A stretch of 64,000 nt of DNA from an uncultured Eubacterium sp. (GTDB lineage Bacteria; Bacillota; Clostridia; Lachnospirales; Lachnospiraceae): NCBI GenBank assembly GCA_948470065.1, contig CAOKNO010000003.1, positions 16,137 through 80,136 on the forward strand, written 5' to 3'. Below the pieces are notes generated by a model. The model ran no database searches. It was given only the letters and a program-made list of their open reading frames with translations, and had not been told where the DNA came from. Each line of letters opens with the position of its first letter. Within the stretch, counting starts at the first letter, position 1. Shown here one piece after another: positions 52,951 to 62,358 of this stretch. Both the position numbers and the translations under genes were made by a program.

Positions 52951-54179
52951 TTTAGCAACCCTTCCGCTAGATCTGGGAACATCTTTACGCTCCGCTTTAG
53001 GATCCCCTGCATGTAAGCAATCGCAATCCCATAATTGGTCATTGGAACGCCCTGGCTCTTAGCGCATCCCAAACGGTATTTCATCTCCCGTTCGTTCAGC
53101 ATACATCCCCCACAGTGGATCACCAATTGATATCCTGACAGATCGCTTGGAAATTCCGTACCAGAGGTAAGCGCGACATGGATCTGTTTCTTGGTATAAC
53201 CTGATAGCCAGCCCGGAAGCTTCACGGAGCCGATATCCCCGCACTGGCGGTGATGGGTGCAGCCCTCAGAAATCAATACGGTATCTCCGTCTTTTAACGT
53301 TTCAATTGCCGCCGCCCCCTGGATGGCCGCCTTTAAATTCCCTTTGTAACGGGCAAATAAGATCGAAAACGACGTGAGAGGAATATCCTCTGGGACTTCT
53401 TTGCTGACACGGGCAAACACCTGGCTATCTGTTATGGCCAAGGCTGGCGCCTTGCCAAGCTGACGTAACGTACTCCCTACCTCTGTTTCTTTTACAACAA
53501 CCGCGACGGCACGGGATTCTAGGATATCCCGGATCGTCTGTTGCTGCGGCAGGATCAGACGCCCCTTCGGGGCCGCCTTGTCAATCGGGACAACCAACAG
53601 AACAAAATCCTGCGGCGATAACAAATCCCCTACGAGCCTTCCGTCTGGCTCCTTACGGGCTGCACAAGCTGCAATGGCTTCCTTTAGTTCCTGGATCTGG
53701 AAGCCCGTCTTAGCGCTGACTTGGATGGTATGCTTTTGTGATCCCGCCGTCTGCCCAGAAGCTGCGCCGCCAGCGCCTGCCACGGTAAGATCTGCTTTGT
53801 TTACTGCAATAAGATAAGGGATTTCCTTTTCCTCAAACAGCCGGATCAATTCCCGCTCGTCTTCCGACATCCCTGCCGCGCCGTCCGCTACCAGGATGGC
53901 AACATCTGTTTTATTCAGGATCTGCCTTGTCTTTTGGACGCGCAGTTCCCCAAGCGTCCCTTCATCATCAATCCCTGGCGTATCAATTAAGACAACTGGC
54001 CCTACGGGCAGAAGCTCCATTGCCTTTTGCACAGGATCCGTCGTCGTCCCCCTGACCTCGGACACAACCGCGAGATCCTGCCCAGTGATTGCGTTGACAA
54101 TACTAGATTTCCCTACATTCCTTCTGCCGAAAACGCCTATGTGGACACGTTCCGAAGAAGGCGTGTGATTTAACCCCAT
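52947..54179 (-). CDS. hydF: [FeFe]-hydrogenase maturation GTPase
   Basis: 410 residues. GTPase domain with GRRNVGKSS (G1), TTTDP (G2 region), DTPG (G3) and NKAD (G4). The C-terminal iron-sulfur domain carries the HydF motif C-x-H (GCTHH) about 50 residues before HCGGC. HydF is the scaffold on which HydE and HydG build the 2Fe cluster before transfer to the hydrogenase; neither partner nor a hydrogenase is in this window. Follows the TM1266-type regulator by 8 nt. Confidence 0.95.
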   Translation of the reverse strand: MGLNHTPSSERVHIGVFGRRNVGKSSIVNAITGQDLAVVSEVRGTTTDPVQKAMELLPVGPVVLIDTPGIDDEGTLGELRVQKTRQILNKTDVAILVADGAAGMSEDERELIRLFEEKEIPYLIAVNKADLTVAGAGGAASGQTAGSQKHTIQVSAKTGFQIQELKEAIAACAARKEPDGRLVGDLLSPQDFVLLVVPIDKAAPKGRLILPQQQTIRDILESRAVAVVVKETEVGSTLRQLGKAPALAITDSQVFARVSKEVPEDIPLTSFSILFARYKGNLKAAIQGAAAIETLKDGDTVLISEGCTHHRQCGDIGSVKLPGWLSGYTKKQIHVALTSGTEFPSDLSGYQLVIHCGGCMLNEREMKYRLGCAKSQGVPMTNYGIAIAYMQGILKRSVKMFPDLAEGLLK

Positions 54180-54187
54180 AAGCCCTC

Positions 54188-54433
54188 CTATACTTTCGCG
54201 TACGCCGTCTTGCTGCTGACGCCCTCTAGCTTGCCCAGCCTGCCAGACAGCGCGCTGATTTTATCCTGCGGCGCGTCTACCGCAATACTAATAATGTGGA
54301 TCCCTTTTTTCGGATAGGGAATCCCCATACGCCCAATAATGCAATCCCCGTATTCATGGAGGATCTGGTTCAGGCTTTCCACAGAGGACGCCTCTTCTAC
54401 AATAATCCCTATGATCGCAACCCTTGCATCCAT
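54188..54433 (-). CDS. TM1266-type iron-only hydrogenase system regulator
   Basis: 81 residues with an ACT/NikR-like ferredoxin fold pattern: RVAIIGIIVEEASSVESLNQILHEYG, then GRMGIPYPKKGIHIISIAVDAP. This small protein is regularly encoded beside hydrogenase maturation genes and is thought to bind a metal or ligand, though it lacks its own DNA-binding domain. It lies between a 77-residue unknown protein and hydF. Confidence 0.88.
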   Translation of the reverse strand: MDARVAIIGIIVEEASSVESLNQILHEYGDCIIGRMGIPYPKKGIHIISIAVDAPQDKISALSGRLGKLEGVSSKTAYAKV

Positions 54434-54456
54434 ATCTTATCCCTTCCGCCTGCGTG

Positions 54457-54690
54457 TTATCCCTCGTCAAATTCCACGGTTACAAAGAAACCTTTCTCGG
54501 TCTCATGTATTTTTACAACCTTCCCCTCCGTTGCTTTCAGACGTTCGCTGAAGCTGTAATTCGCGGACATGGCATATGCGTTCCCCAACGTATAATAGTA
54601 CGATGTGGGAAGCTTCCCCTCCGTCACTGGCAAAACGTCGCCTTCCTTCAAAAGCCCTGTCCGCTCCATCTTAAATTCCATCTGGCGCAT
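54457..54690 (-). CDS. Small conserved-looking protein of the hydF operon
   Basis: 77 residues (MRQMEFKMERTGLL... to ...FVTVEFDEG). The start at 54690 is set by AGGAGG 7 nt upstream; the longer frame overlaps trkH. It looks mostly beta-stranded (VVKIHETEKGFFVTVEF at the end), with no cysteines and no membrane segment. I do not recognise the family. Tight spacing to trkH (10 nt) and to the TM1266-type gene (23 nt) places it in the operon, and it may be specific to this hydrogenase-linked cluster. Confidence 0.75.
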   Translation of the reverse strand: MRQMEFKMERTGLLKEGDVLPVTEGKLPTSYYYTLGNAYAMSANYSFSERLKATEGKVVKIHETEKGFFVTVEFDEG

Positions 54691-54700
54691 TGCGTCCCTC

Positions 54701-56140
54701 CTATCTGCGTTTCCAGGTCGCCGGGGTAAGCAGCAGCAACAAGGGGAACAGCTCAAGCCGCCCTGCCAGCATGTCAAACATCAGGACATATTTCGCAGGC
54801 TGGGAATAGACGTCAAAATTGCTCATCGGCCCCACTTGCGCTAACCCTGGCCCAATGTTATTCAGCGTTGCCGCAACTGCCGTAACATTCGTCGTAAAGT
54901 CCAGCTCGTCCAACGATATCAGCAGCACGGATATCCCATAGATCAACGCGTATGCAATAAAGAATACGGAAATAGAACGCAGCACGTCCTTATTTACCAC
55001 ATGCTTCTCAAAATGGATCTGGCGGACACGCTTGGGGTGGATCAGATAGGACAGCTCGTTTTTCACAAGCTTCATCATAATCACAATCCGCGACACCTTA
55101 ATCCCGCCTCCGGTACTGCCTGCGCACGCCCCGACAAACATCAAAAGCACCAGGATAAATTTGGAAAACTCCGGCCACTTGTCAAAATCCACGGTGGAAT
55201 ACCCAGTCGTCGTGATAATCGACGCTACCTGGAACGCCGCATGGTGGAACGCTTCAAACAAAGACTGGAACCCACCCCGGATATTCGCCGTAATAAAAAG
55301 GACCGCCACAAGGATAATCCCCAGATAATACCGCATTTCTTCGTGCTTCAACGCCTGCAGCGGTTTTTTTGCACGGATCAGATAGTACACGTTGAAGTTA
55401 ATCCCAAACAAGATCATAAAGATTGTGATCACCGTCCGGGAAGCTAGGGAATACCCCCCTATGCTGTCATTTGAGACGCCAAATCCTCCGGTCCCTGCCG
55501 TACCAAAAGACAAGGTCAGGGATTCAAACAAAGGCATCCCAGTAAGCAGAAGCAAGACAATCTGTACGGCCGTTAGGAAAATATACATCATATATAAAAT
55601 CCTCGCCGTATGCTTCACCCTTGGCACCAGCTTCCCTACGGTAGGGCCAGGGCTTTCCGCCCGCATCAGGTACATATTATAGCCGCCCGCCAACGGAAGC
55701 ACCGCCAAAATGAGGACCAGCACCCCCATGCCGCCAATCCAGTGGGTGAAGCTGCGCCAGAATAAATTGCACCTGGACAATTCCTCCACGCTGGACAAAA
55801 TGCTGGCCCCGGTCGTCGTCAGCCCGGAAATCGTTTCAAATAAGGCATCCGTATACGATGGGAACTCCCCGCTCAAGTACAAGGGAAGCGCCCCCGTCAG
55901 GCTAAGTACGATCCAGCTTAACGATACTGCCACAAACCCTTCCCGTGCATAAAACACGGTGCTTTTCGGCTTTTTCATCTTACCGACGGCGCCTATCGCC
56001 AAACACCCAAACGCCGCGGCCGCATAGGCCCACCCCTCTTTTTCCTGGTAGCAGATTGCCGTAAGGCATGGCAGCGCAAGGAACAGCGCCTGAAATTCCA
56101 ACACCCTACATAAGATATACCGTATAATCGAAATGTTCAT
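54701..56140 (-). CDS. trkH: Trk/Ktr potassium uptake membrane subunit
   Basis: 479 residues with about ten membrane segments in the four-fold M1-P-M2 layout. Selectivity loops recognised as TTTGASIL, GTAGTGGFGVS, TTTGYSTVDF and NNIGPGLAQVG. It moves K+ in with its cytoplasmic gating partner TrkA, encoded 14 nt upstream. Length fits TrkH. Confidence 0.94.
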   Translation of the reverse strand: MNISIIRYILCRVLEFQALFLALPCLTAICYQEKEGWAYAAAAFGCLAIGAVGKMKKPKSTVFYAREGFVAVSLSWIVLSLTGALPLYLSGEFPSYTDALFETISGLTTTGASILSSVEELSRCNLFWRSFTHWIGGMGVLVLILAVLPLAGGYNMYLMRAESPGPTVGKLVPRVKHTARILYMMYIFLTAVQIVLLLLTGMPLFESLTLSFGTAGTGGFGVSNDSIGGYSLASRTVITIFMILFGINFNVYYLIRAKKPLQALKHEEMRYYLGIILVAVLFITANIRGGFQSLFEAFHHAAFQVASIITTTGYSTVDFDKWPEFSKFILVLLMFVGACAGSTGGGIKVSRIVIMMKLVKNELSYLIHPKRVRQIHFEKHVVNKDVLRSISVFFIAYALIYGISVLLISLDELDFTTNVTAVAATLNNIGPGLAQVGPMSNFDVYSQPAKYVLMFDMLAGRLELFPLLLLLTPATWKRR

Positions 56141-56154
56141 TGCATAACCTCCAG

Positions 56155-57522
56155 CTATTTCAATATGTCGCGCAAATCATGGAAGCCTTGGTTGCTTGTC
56201 ACAACGACCACGGTATCCCCTGCTTCAATCGTATCCTGGCCTCCTGGGGTGATTACCTTGCCTTTCCGGTTGATGCAGGCGATCAGAAGGTTATCCTTTA
56301 ACTGCAGTTCTTTGAGCGGGATGCCTACCAGCTTTGCCTCTTCATGCACACGAAATTCCAACGCTTCTACCTTGTCCTCAATCAACTGGTACAAGGTTTC
56401 AATATTGCTGCCCAAGGAGTTCTGCATCGCACGTACATACTGGAGGATATACTCTGCAGTAATAAATTTCGGATACAGGACGCTACCCAAATCCAGCTTA
56501 TCAATAATCTCGTAATAATCAATCCGGTGTACCTTCGTAATGGTTTTTGCAGAAGAAACGCTTTTTGCAAATAAGCTAAGCATAATGTTTTCTTCGTCCA
56601 TATTGGTCCAGGACACAAACGAATGGGTCTGGGGCAGCCCCTCCTCGTATAGAAGGTTCCGTTCCGTCCCGTCCCCATGGATCACCATGGCCTGTGGCAA
56701 AAGCTCGCTTAACTCATTGCACCGCTCCTTGCTCTGTTCAATGATTTTAATATCTATGCCCATCGGAAGAAGCTGCTTCGCCAGGTAATATGTAGTTTCC
56801 CCCCCGCCTACGATGATACAGCTTTTGATCCGGTTGGTCGTCATACCGATTTTACGGAAAAATTCGTTCGCTTTCCTGGATGTGGCGATGACGGATATCA
56901 CATCCTTTTCCTGTAGTTCAAAATTACCAGAAGGGATAAATACTTCTTCTCCCCGTTCCACCATACAGATCAGAACGTCGCAGTGCAGCCCGCTGGAAAT
57001 ATACGTCAGCGGCTTGCCATCTAACACAGAGCCTTCGCCAAGCTTACACTTTAGAAGCTCGACCCGCCCCTTGGCAAAGCTGTCCACTTTGATTGCCGAT
57101 GGGAATTTCAGCAGGCGGGCAATTTCACTTGCCGCCGCAAACTCTGGGTTAATGACCATTGAAAGCCCCAGTTCCTCCTTAATATAAGCGATTTCCCGGT
57201 TATAAATGGGGTTGCGCACCCTCGCTATGGTGTTGCACCCCCCCGCTTTCCTTGCAATCAGGCAGCAGAGCAGGTTCAGCTCATCCGAAGTCGTCACCGC
57301 AATCAACAGATCCGCCTCTTCAATCCCAGCCTCGTTCTGTACGGTAAAGCTTGCGCCATTCCCAACAACGCCCATTACGTCAAACTGGTTTGCAACTGCC
57401 TCCACACGTGTGCCGTTCGTATCTACCACCGTAATATTATGTCCTTCTTTGCTTAACTGTTCGGTCAGGGTTATGCCTACATTCCCACAACCCACTATGA
57501 TTATCTGCATGCCATCCTCCAT
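56155..57522 (-). CDS. trkA: Trk potassium uptake regulatory protein
   Basis: 455 residues. Two RCK modules, each a Rossmann NAD(H)/ATP-binding domain plus TrkA-C: the first begins MQIIIVGCGNVGITLTEQL, the second near CIIVGGGETTYYLAKQLL (about 225-250). It gates TrkH in response to nucleotides. Immediately upstream of trkH and downstream of degV. Confidence 0.95.
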   Translation of the reverse strand: MEDGMQIIIVGCGNVGITLTEQLSKEGHNITVVDTNGTRVEAVANQFDVMGVVGNGASFTVQNEAGIEEADLLIAVTTSDELNLLCCLIARKAGGCNTIARVRNPIYNREIAYIKEELGLSMVINPEFAAASEIARLLKFPSAIKVDSFAKGRVELLKCKLGEGSVLDGKPLTYISSGLHCDVLICMVERGEEVFIPSGNFELQEKDVISVIATSRKANEFFRKIGMTTNRIKSCIIVGGGETTYYLAKQLLPMGIDIKIIEQSKERCNELSELLPQAMVIHGDGTERNLLYEEGLPQTHSFVSWTNMDEENIMLSLFAKSVSSAKTITKVHRIDYYEIIDKLDLGSVLYPKFITAEYILQYVRAMQNSLGSNIETLYQLIEDKVEALEFRVHEEAKLVGIPLKELQLKDNLLIACINRKGKVITPGGQDTIEAGDTVVVVTSNQGFHDLRDILK

Positions 57523-57564
57523 TATCCACGGCAGATATCTGTCGTTTTTTGTGTTTCTCCCTTT

Positions 57565-58458
57565 TTATTTGTCGTATCTTTTCACCAATCCAAGGCCGAT
57601 AGGGTGCGGCCCCGTATGGACGCCAATCGTTGCCCCAATCTGGAAGATATCAATTTCTTTGTAATTGGAATACGTCTGCAAGGACGCCAGAAGCTGATCC
57701 CGGAATGCCGCCGCTTCTTCCTTGTCATATCCATACCCAACGACAATCTGGTAATCATCCGGGGATTCCCCTATCTTCCCAAAATGGCTTTTCATCTGTT
57801 CAATCAGCCGCTTTTTGCCCTTTTCACGGCTCCTGGTTATCCCGGTTGGGAAGATCTCTCCTTCCCGCAGCATAATCAATGGCTTAATCCCTAGCGTAGA
57901 CGCAGCCGTCCCCATAACCTTCCCAATCCTTCCGCCGTGGATCAGGTATTCGTAATTGCCCACCGTAAAGATAATCCTGCCCGTCGGCTTGATCCGTTCA
58001 ATCCCGGCTATGGTTTCTTCAAAAGACAGGCCGTCTCGCTTCATCCTTACCGCTTCTAAGACAAGAATCCCCTGCAGCACCGTATTTACAGTGGAATCAA
58101 TAACTGCAATCCTACAGTCCGGGTAATCCTCCTTCATCAAATCAGCGGCCGCCTTGGCCGAATTGTAGGATCCGCTGAACTTCGTCGTGATGCAGATACA
58201 GATAATATCCTTCCCTTCCATTATATACGGAAGGAACGCCTCAGTATAATCCTGCACGGACGGCAGGGAGGATTTGGGGAACTGATCAGGGCGATCCACC
58301 ATTTTCTGGTAAAAATCCCGGACGCTGATCTCCTCTATCTCCTTCTGGTACGTATCCGCGTCAAAATTCACATAAAAAGGCACCACCCGGATGCCCGCTT
58401 CCTTCGCCTTTTCCTCCCCTAAATCACAGGAGCCGTCTGTAATAATCTGATATGCCAT
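57565..58458 (-). CDS. DegV family fatty-acid-binding protein
   Basis: About 297 residues from MAYQIITDGSCDLG. Recognised by DGSCDL at the start, the STTKFSGSYN-type loop (CITTKFSGSYNSAK), the TVNTVLQG segment and GGRIGK before the C-terminal domain. DegV/FakB proteins bind fatty acids for FakA-type phosphorylation. The start at 58458 has GAGGG upstream; the longer open frame has no homology. First gene of the degV-trkA-trkH-hydF run. Confidence 0.9.
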   Translation of the reverse strand: MAYQIITDGSCDLGEEKAKEAGIRVVPFYVNFDADTYQKEIEEISVRDFYQKMVDRPDQFPKSSLPSVQDYTEAFLPYIMEGKDIICICITTKFSGSYNSAKAAADLMKEDYPDCRIAVIDSTVNTVLQGILVLEAVRMKRDGLSFEETIAGIERIKPTGRIIFTVGNYEYLIHGGRIGKVMGTAASTLGIKPLIMLREGEIFPTGITRSREKGKKRLIEQMKSHFGKIGESPDDYQIVVGYGYDKEEAAAFRDQLLASLQTYSNYKEIDIFQIGATIGVHTGPHPIGLGLVKRYDK

Positions 58459-58623
58459 AAGCCCTCTTTTCCATATATGATATCCCAAGCTGCAACCCGG
58501 ACTCATCCCTTGATACGTACAAGCCTTCTTACCAGGCCAGGATGGGATCCAAGTATGATAATACTTCCTGCCGCCCATTATAATACCTTTTGCCCAAAAA
58601 GAAAAGGGCTTTCCGCAACGTAT

Positions 58624-58653
58624 TTGACAATTAAAAAAGATCTATGGTACAAT
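58624..58653 (+). promoter_or_regulatory. Upstream sigma-A promoter of the cysD operon
   Basis: TTGACA (58624-58629), 18 nt spacer, TACAAT (58648-58653). A near-consensus promoter about 190 nt upstream of cysD. Confidence 0.7.
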
Positions 58654-58739
58654 CCCAATCCAAATGTTTTTGATTCCCTGATATTCCCAAATAAAATATT
58701 GTATTTCATAACTAAATTTTAGAAAATAATATTTTTACC

Positions 58740-58771
58740 ATCAAATTTCCATCACATTTGGTGTCTATAAT
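58740..58771 (+). promoter_or_regulatory. Direct-repeat operator and -10 box of the cysD operon
   Basis: ATCAAATTT (58740-58748) and ATCACATTT (58751-58759), 11 nt apart, then 6 nt, then TATAAT (58766-58771). The repeats replace a -35 box. Same layout as at 24429-24461 and 31107-31138. The operon encodes an OmpR-family regulator that could bind here. Confidence 0.6.
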
Positions 58772-58842
58772 AAGAAACCGAAGTTTAAAAATATTTTAAG
58801 TTTTGATTCCCCACCGCCGTTTCAGGTGGGAATGGAGGAAAC

Positions 58843-59736
58843 ATGAATCATTTAGACGAATTAGAAGCTGAAGCAATCTATATTATGCGCGAAGTTGCCG
58901 CAGAATGTGAGAAACCAGTGATGCTGTATTCCATCGGAAAAGATTCTTCCGTTATGCTGCATCTTGCAATGAAGGCATTTTACCCGGAAAAACCGCCTTT
59001 CCCATTCCTACATGTAAATACAACATGGAAGTTCAAGGAAATGATCGCGTTCCGTGATGCAACCGCCAAGGAACTTGGCATTGAAATGCTGGAATACATC
59101 AATGAGGAAGGCCTTGCCCAAGGCATCAACCCGTTTGACCACGGCTCCTCTTATACGGACATTATGAAAACGCAGGCTTTAAAACAGGCGCTGGACAAGT
59201 ATGGGTTCACAGCCGCATTTGGCGGCGGCCGGCGGGACGAAGAGAAATCAAGGGCAAAGGAACGGATTTTCTCATTCCGGAACGAAAGCCACGCATGGGA
59301 TCCCAAAAACCAGCGGCCGGAAATGTGGAAGCTGTTCAATACCAAAATCAAGCAAGGGGAAAGCATCCGGGTCTTCCCTCTGTCAAACTGGACGGAGAAG
59401 GATATCTGGCAGTATATCCGCAGGGAGGAGATCCCCATTGTATCGCTGTACTTTGCAGCGCCCCGCCCAGTCGTGGAGCGCAACGGCCAATTGATTATGG
59501 CTGACGACGACAGGCTGCAGCTCAAGGAAGGGGAGCAGATCGAAACAAAGATGGTCCGGTTCCGTACGCTCGGCTGCTATCCTTTGACCGGAGCAATGGA
59601 ATCCGAAGCGTCCGATTTAGAATCAATCATCAAAGAAACCCTATCCTCTGTGGAATCAGAGCGGACAAGCCGCATCATTGATTCCGACGGCGGGGCTGCC
59701 AGCATGGAAAAGAGGAAACGGGAAGGCTATTTCTAA
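58843..59736 (+). CDS. cysD: Sulfate adenylyltransferase subunit 2
   Basis: 297 residues. PP-loop ATP pyrophosphatase fold with [17 protein letters not shown], then VNTTWKF, the [15 protein letters not shown] motif and the late [11 protein letters not shown]. With the CysN part of the next gene it makes adenosine 5'-phosphosulfate from sulfate and ATP. GGAGG precedes the start. Length matches CysD/NodP. Confidence 0.96.
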   Translation: MNHLDELEAEAIYIMREVAAECEKPVMLYSIGKDSSVMLHLAMKAFYPEKPPFPFLHVNTTWKFKEMIAFRDATAKELGIEMLEYINEEGLAQGINPFDHGSSYTDIMKTQALKQALDKYGFTAAFGGGRRDEEKSRAKERIFSFRNESHAWDPKNQRPEMWKLFNTKIKQGESIRVFPLSNWTEKDIWQYIRREEIPIVSLYFAAPRPVVERNGQLIMADDDRLQLKEGEQIETKMVRFRTLGCYPLTGAMESEASDLESIIKETLSSVESERTSRIIDSDGGAASMEKRKREGYF

Positions 59737-59805
59737 ACAATCTGCCCCCTGCTGCTCTCACAGTGGTTTTTGCAGGCTGGGGGAATGAAAGGGCTATTTC
59801 TAATT

Positions 59806-61632
59806 ATGAAAAAAAATTTACTAAAATTTATTACTTGTGGAAGCGTGGACGATGGGAAATCCACCTTAATCGGACACATGCTCTACGATGCAAAATTAAT
59901 TTTCGCCGATCAGAAACGTGCGTTGGAATTAGACTCTAAGGTAGGGTCGCGCGACGGCAAAATAGACTATTCCCTGCTGTTGGATGGTCTGATGGCAGAA
60001 CGTGAACAAGGGATTACCATAGATGTGGCTTACCGCTATTTCAGCACGGAACGCCGCAGTTTTATCGTAGCCGACACACCTGGCCACGAAGAATATACCA
60101 GGAATATGGCGGTAGGCGCTTCCTTCGCGTCATTGGCTGTTATCTTAGTAGACGCAAGCCAAGGCGTGCTGGTGCAGACGCGCCGCCACGCTAGGATCTG
60201 CTCTTTGATGGGGATCCGCCATTTTGTATTTGCCGTCAACAAAATGGATCTTGTGCATTTCAACGAGATGCGCTTCCAAAAGATCAAGAAAGATATCAAA
60301 ATCCTAATGGCGGAATTTGATTATGGAAGCTTACGGATTATCCCGGTATCCGCCACAGAAGGCGACAACATCACATACCATTCCAACGAGATGCCTTGGT
60401 ATATGGACGAACCGCTGCTCACTTACCTTGAGGATATTGATGTGAATGATAAAAATGAACTGCAAGGCTTTTCCATGCCAGTCCAAAGGGTCTGCCGCCC
60501 AAACCACGAGTTCCGCGGGTTCCAAGGGCAGGTGTCCTCTGGGGAAATTGCAGTCGGCGATACCATTACCGTAATGCCTAGTAAGGAAAGCGCCAAAGTC
60601 ACACAGATTTTCCAGGGGGATACCCCTGTAGAAAAGAGCGGGCGCGGGCAGGCTGTGACCATACAGCTCGATACGGAAATCGACATTTCCAGGGGCTGTA
60701 TCCTAACAAAGGACTATACGCTTTGCACTGGGAACATGGTAGCCGTCTCCCTGCTCTGGATGGACGACAACCGTCTCGTATCCGGACGTAATTTCTGGCT
60801 CAAAATCGGGACGCAGATGATTTCCGCCACAGTGATGAACATCAAGTATAAAATCGACGTCAATTCTGGCGCCGAAGTATATGCAGACGCCATCTATAAG
60901 AATGAGATTGCTTTCTGCGAGCTGTCTGTCGGCAGCAATATCGTATTTGACCGTTTTGAAAGCAACCGGGAACTGGGTTCCTTGATCTTAATCGACCGCA
61001 TTACCAATATGACCTCCGCCTGCGGCGTCGTGATGTACCCGTTAGCGAGGGGGAATAACCTTGTATGGCACGATATGGATATCACACGGGAGATGCGGGA
61101 AGGACAGTTGGAACAAAAAGCCATCACCATCTGGATGACCGGGCTTTCGGGCGCTGGCAAATCAACCCTGGCAAATGCATTGGAAAAACGCCTTTTTGCC
61201 ATGGGCAAGCATACAATGCTCTTAGACGGGGATAATGTTCGTATGGGCCTGAATAAGAACCTGGGATTTACCGAAGAGGACAGGATAGAGAACATCCGGC
61301 GGATCGCAGAGGTCAGCAAGCTAATGAACGACGCTGGCCTGATTGTCATCACTTCCTTTATCTCCCCGTTCCGCCAAGACCGCAGGAACGCAAAGGAAAT
61401 CATAAAGGATGCTTTCGTGGAGGTCTATATCAGCACCCCGTTGGAAGAATGTGAGAAACGTGATGTAAAAGGCTTATACCAGAAGGCGCGGGATGGGAAA
61501 CTCCCCAACTTTACTGGGATTTCCAGCAGCTATGAGGAACCGGAGCATCCAGACATTGTGGTAGATACCAGCAAACATGGTTTAGACGAATGTGTAGAAA
61601 TCCTGTTAGAAGGCCTCAAGAAATTCCTTTAA
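59806..61632 (+). CDS. cysNC: Bifunctional sulfate adenylyltransferase subunit 1/APS kinase
   Basis: About 608 residues. Residues 1-425 are the CysN GTPase: GSVDDGKSTLIG (G1), DTPGHEEYTRN (G3), NKMD (G4), then EF-Tu-like beta barrels. Residues about 430-608 are APS kinase: GLSGAGKSTLANALE, LDGDNVRMGLNKNLGF, FISPFRQDR. Together with CysD it makes PAPS, the sulfate donor. The fusion is the same as NodQ. Start at 59806 (MKKNLLKFITCG) is chosen by homology; starts 21 and 36 nt earlier are possible. No PAPS or sulfite reductase gene follows. Confidence 0.94.
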   Translation: MKKNLLKFITCGSVDDGKSTLIGHMLYDAKLIFADQKRALELDSKVGSRDGKIDYSLLLDGLMAEREQGITIDVAYRYFSTERRSFIVADTPGHEEYTRNMAVGASFASLAVILVDASQGVLVQTRRHARICSLMGIRHFVFAVNKMDLVHFNEMRFQKIKKDIKILMAEFDYGSLRIIPVSATEGDNITYHSNEMPWYMDEPLLTYLEDIDVNDKNELQGFSMPVQRVCRPNHEFRGFQGQVSSGEIAVGDTITVMPSKESAKVTQIFQGDTPVEKSGRGQAVTIQLDTEIDISRGCILTKDYTLCTGNMVAVSLLWMDDNRLVSGRNFWLKIGTQMISATVMNIKYKIDVNSGAEVYADAIYKNEIAFCELSVGSNIVFDRFESNRELGSLILIDRITNMTSACGVVMYPLARGNNLVWHDMDITREMREGQLEQKAITIWMTGLSGAGKSTLANALEKRLFAMGKHTMLLDGDNVRMGLNKNLGFTEEDRIENIRRIAEVSKLMNDAGLIVITSFISPFRQDRRNAKEIIKDAFVEVYISTPLEECEKRDVKGLYQKARDGKLPNFTGISSSYEEPEHPDIVVDTSKHGLDECVEILLEGLKKFL

Positions 61633-61656
61633 CCCCCCACGTCGGCAAGCCTTAAA

Positions 61657-62358
61657 ATGGAAAATACAATGGATAAAACAACTATTTTAGTAATTGAAGA
61701 TGAACAAAAGCTTTTGGAAACCTTATCGGATTTCCTTGCGTTAAACCATTACCAGGTCATAAAAGCCGTGGATGGGTTAGACGGTATCCAGCAGTTTACC
61801 GCCCACTTCACGGAAATCAACCTTGTACTACTGGATGTCATGCTTCCGTTTGCCGATGGCTACGAGGTCCTTAAGCAGATCCGGATGCGTTCAAACGTAC
61901 CTGTGATCCTGCTTACGGCAAAGGAAGATATTGACGACCAGCTAAAAGGGTTTTCCTGCGGGGCGGATGATTATATCATCAAGCCCTACTCCCTGTCCAT
62001 CGTAAAAGTGCATATCGAAGCAGTACTAAAACGCTTTGGCCATGGACAAGCGCTTCTCTATGCTGGAGACATCAAGCTTGACACAAGTTCCAAGAAAGTA
62101 TATGTGATGGATACGTATATTGAAACAACCCCCAAAGAATATGAACTGCTCCATATGCTGGTGAAAAACCAAGGAACGGTCCTGACCCGGGATTTCATCC
62201 TGGATAACATTTGGGGGTTCCAGTACCACGGGGATTCCCGCACCGTCGACACCTTGATCAAACAGCTTCGGAAGAAGCTTGGGGACACCTCCTATATCCG
62301 CACAGTCTATGGCGTCGGCTACTGCTTCGAGGTAGCGAATAATGAAGAAAAAAATTAA
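61657..62358 (+). CDS. OmpR-family response regulator
   Basis: 233 residues. Receiver domain with phosphoacceptor D60 (VLLDVMLP) and K109 (IIKPYS), followed by a winged-helix domain (TPKEYELLHMLVKNQGTVLTRDFIL to TVYGVGYCFEV). It lies 24 nt after cysNC and overlaps its kinase gene by 17 nt, so it is likely transcribed with sulfate activation genes. It is a candidate to bind the direct-repeat operators in this window. Confidence 0.94.
   Translation: MENTMDKTTILVIEDEQKLLETLSDFLALNHYQVIKAVDGLDGIQQFTAHFTEINLVLLDVMLPFADGYEVLKQIRMRSNVPVILLTAKEDIDDQLKGFSCGADDYIIKPYSLSIVKVHIEAVLKRFGHGQALLYAGDIKLDTSSKKVYVMDTYIETTPKEYELLHMLVKNQGTVLTRDFILDNIWGFQYHGDSRTVDTLIKQLRKKLGDTSYIRTVYGVGYCFEVANNEEKN

Larger units (their letters stand above)
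58459..58842. other. Divergent region between degV and cysD
   Basis: About 380 nt without a gene. It holds two plus-strand promoters for cysD (58624-58653 and 58740-58771) and, just before the cysD ribosome binding site, a hairpin ATTCCCcACC/GGTGGGAAT (58808-58833) that could affect translation. Confidence 0.6.
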
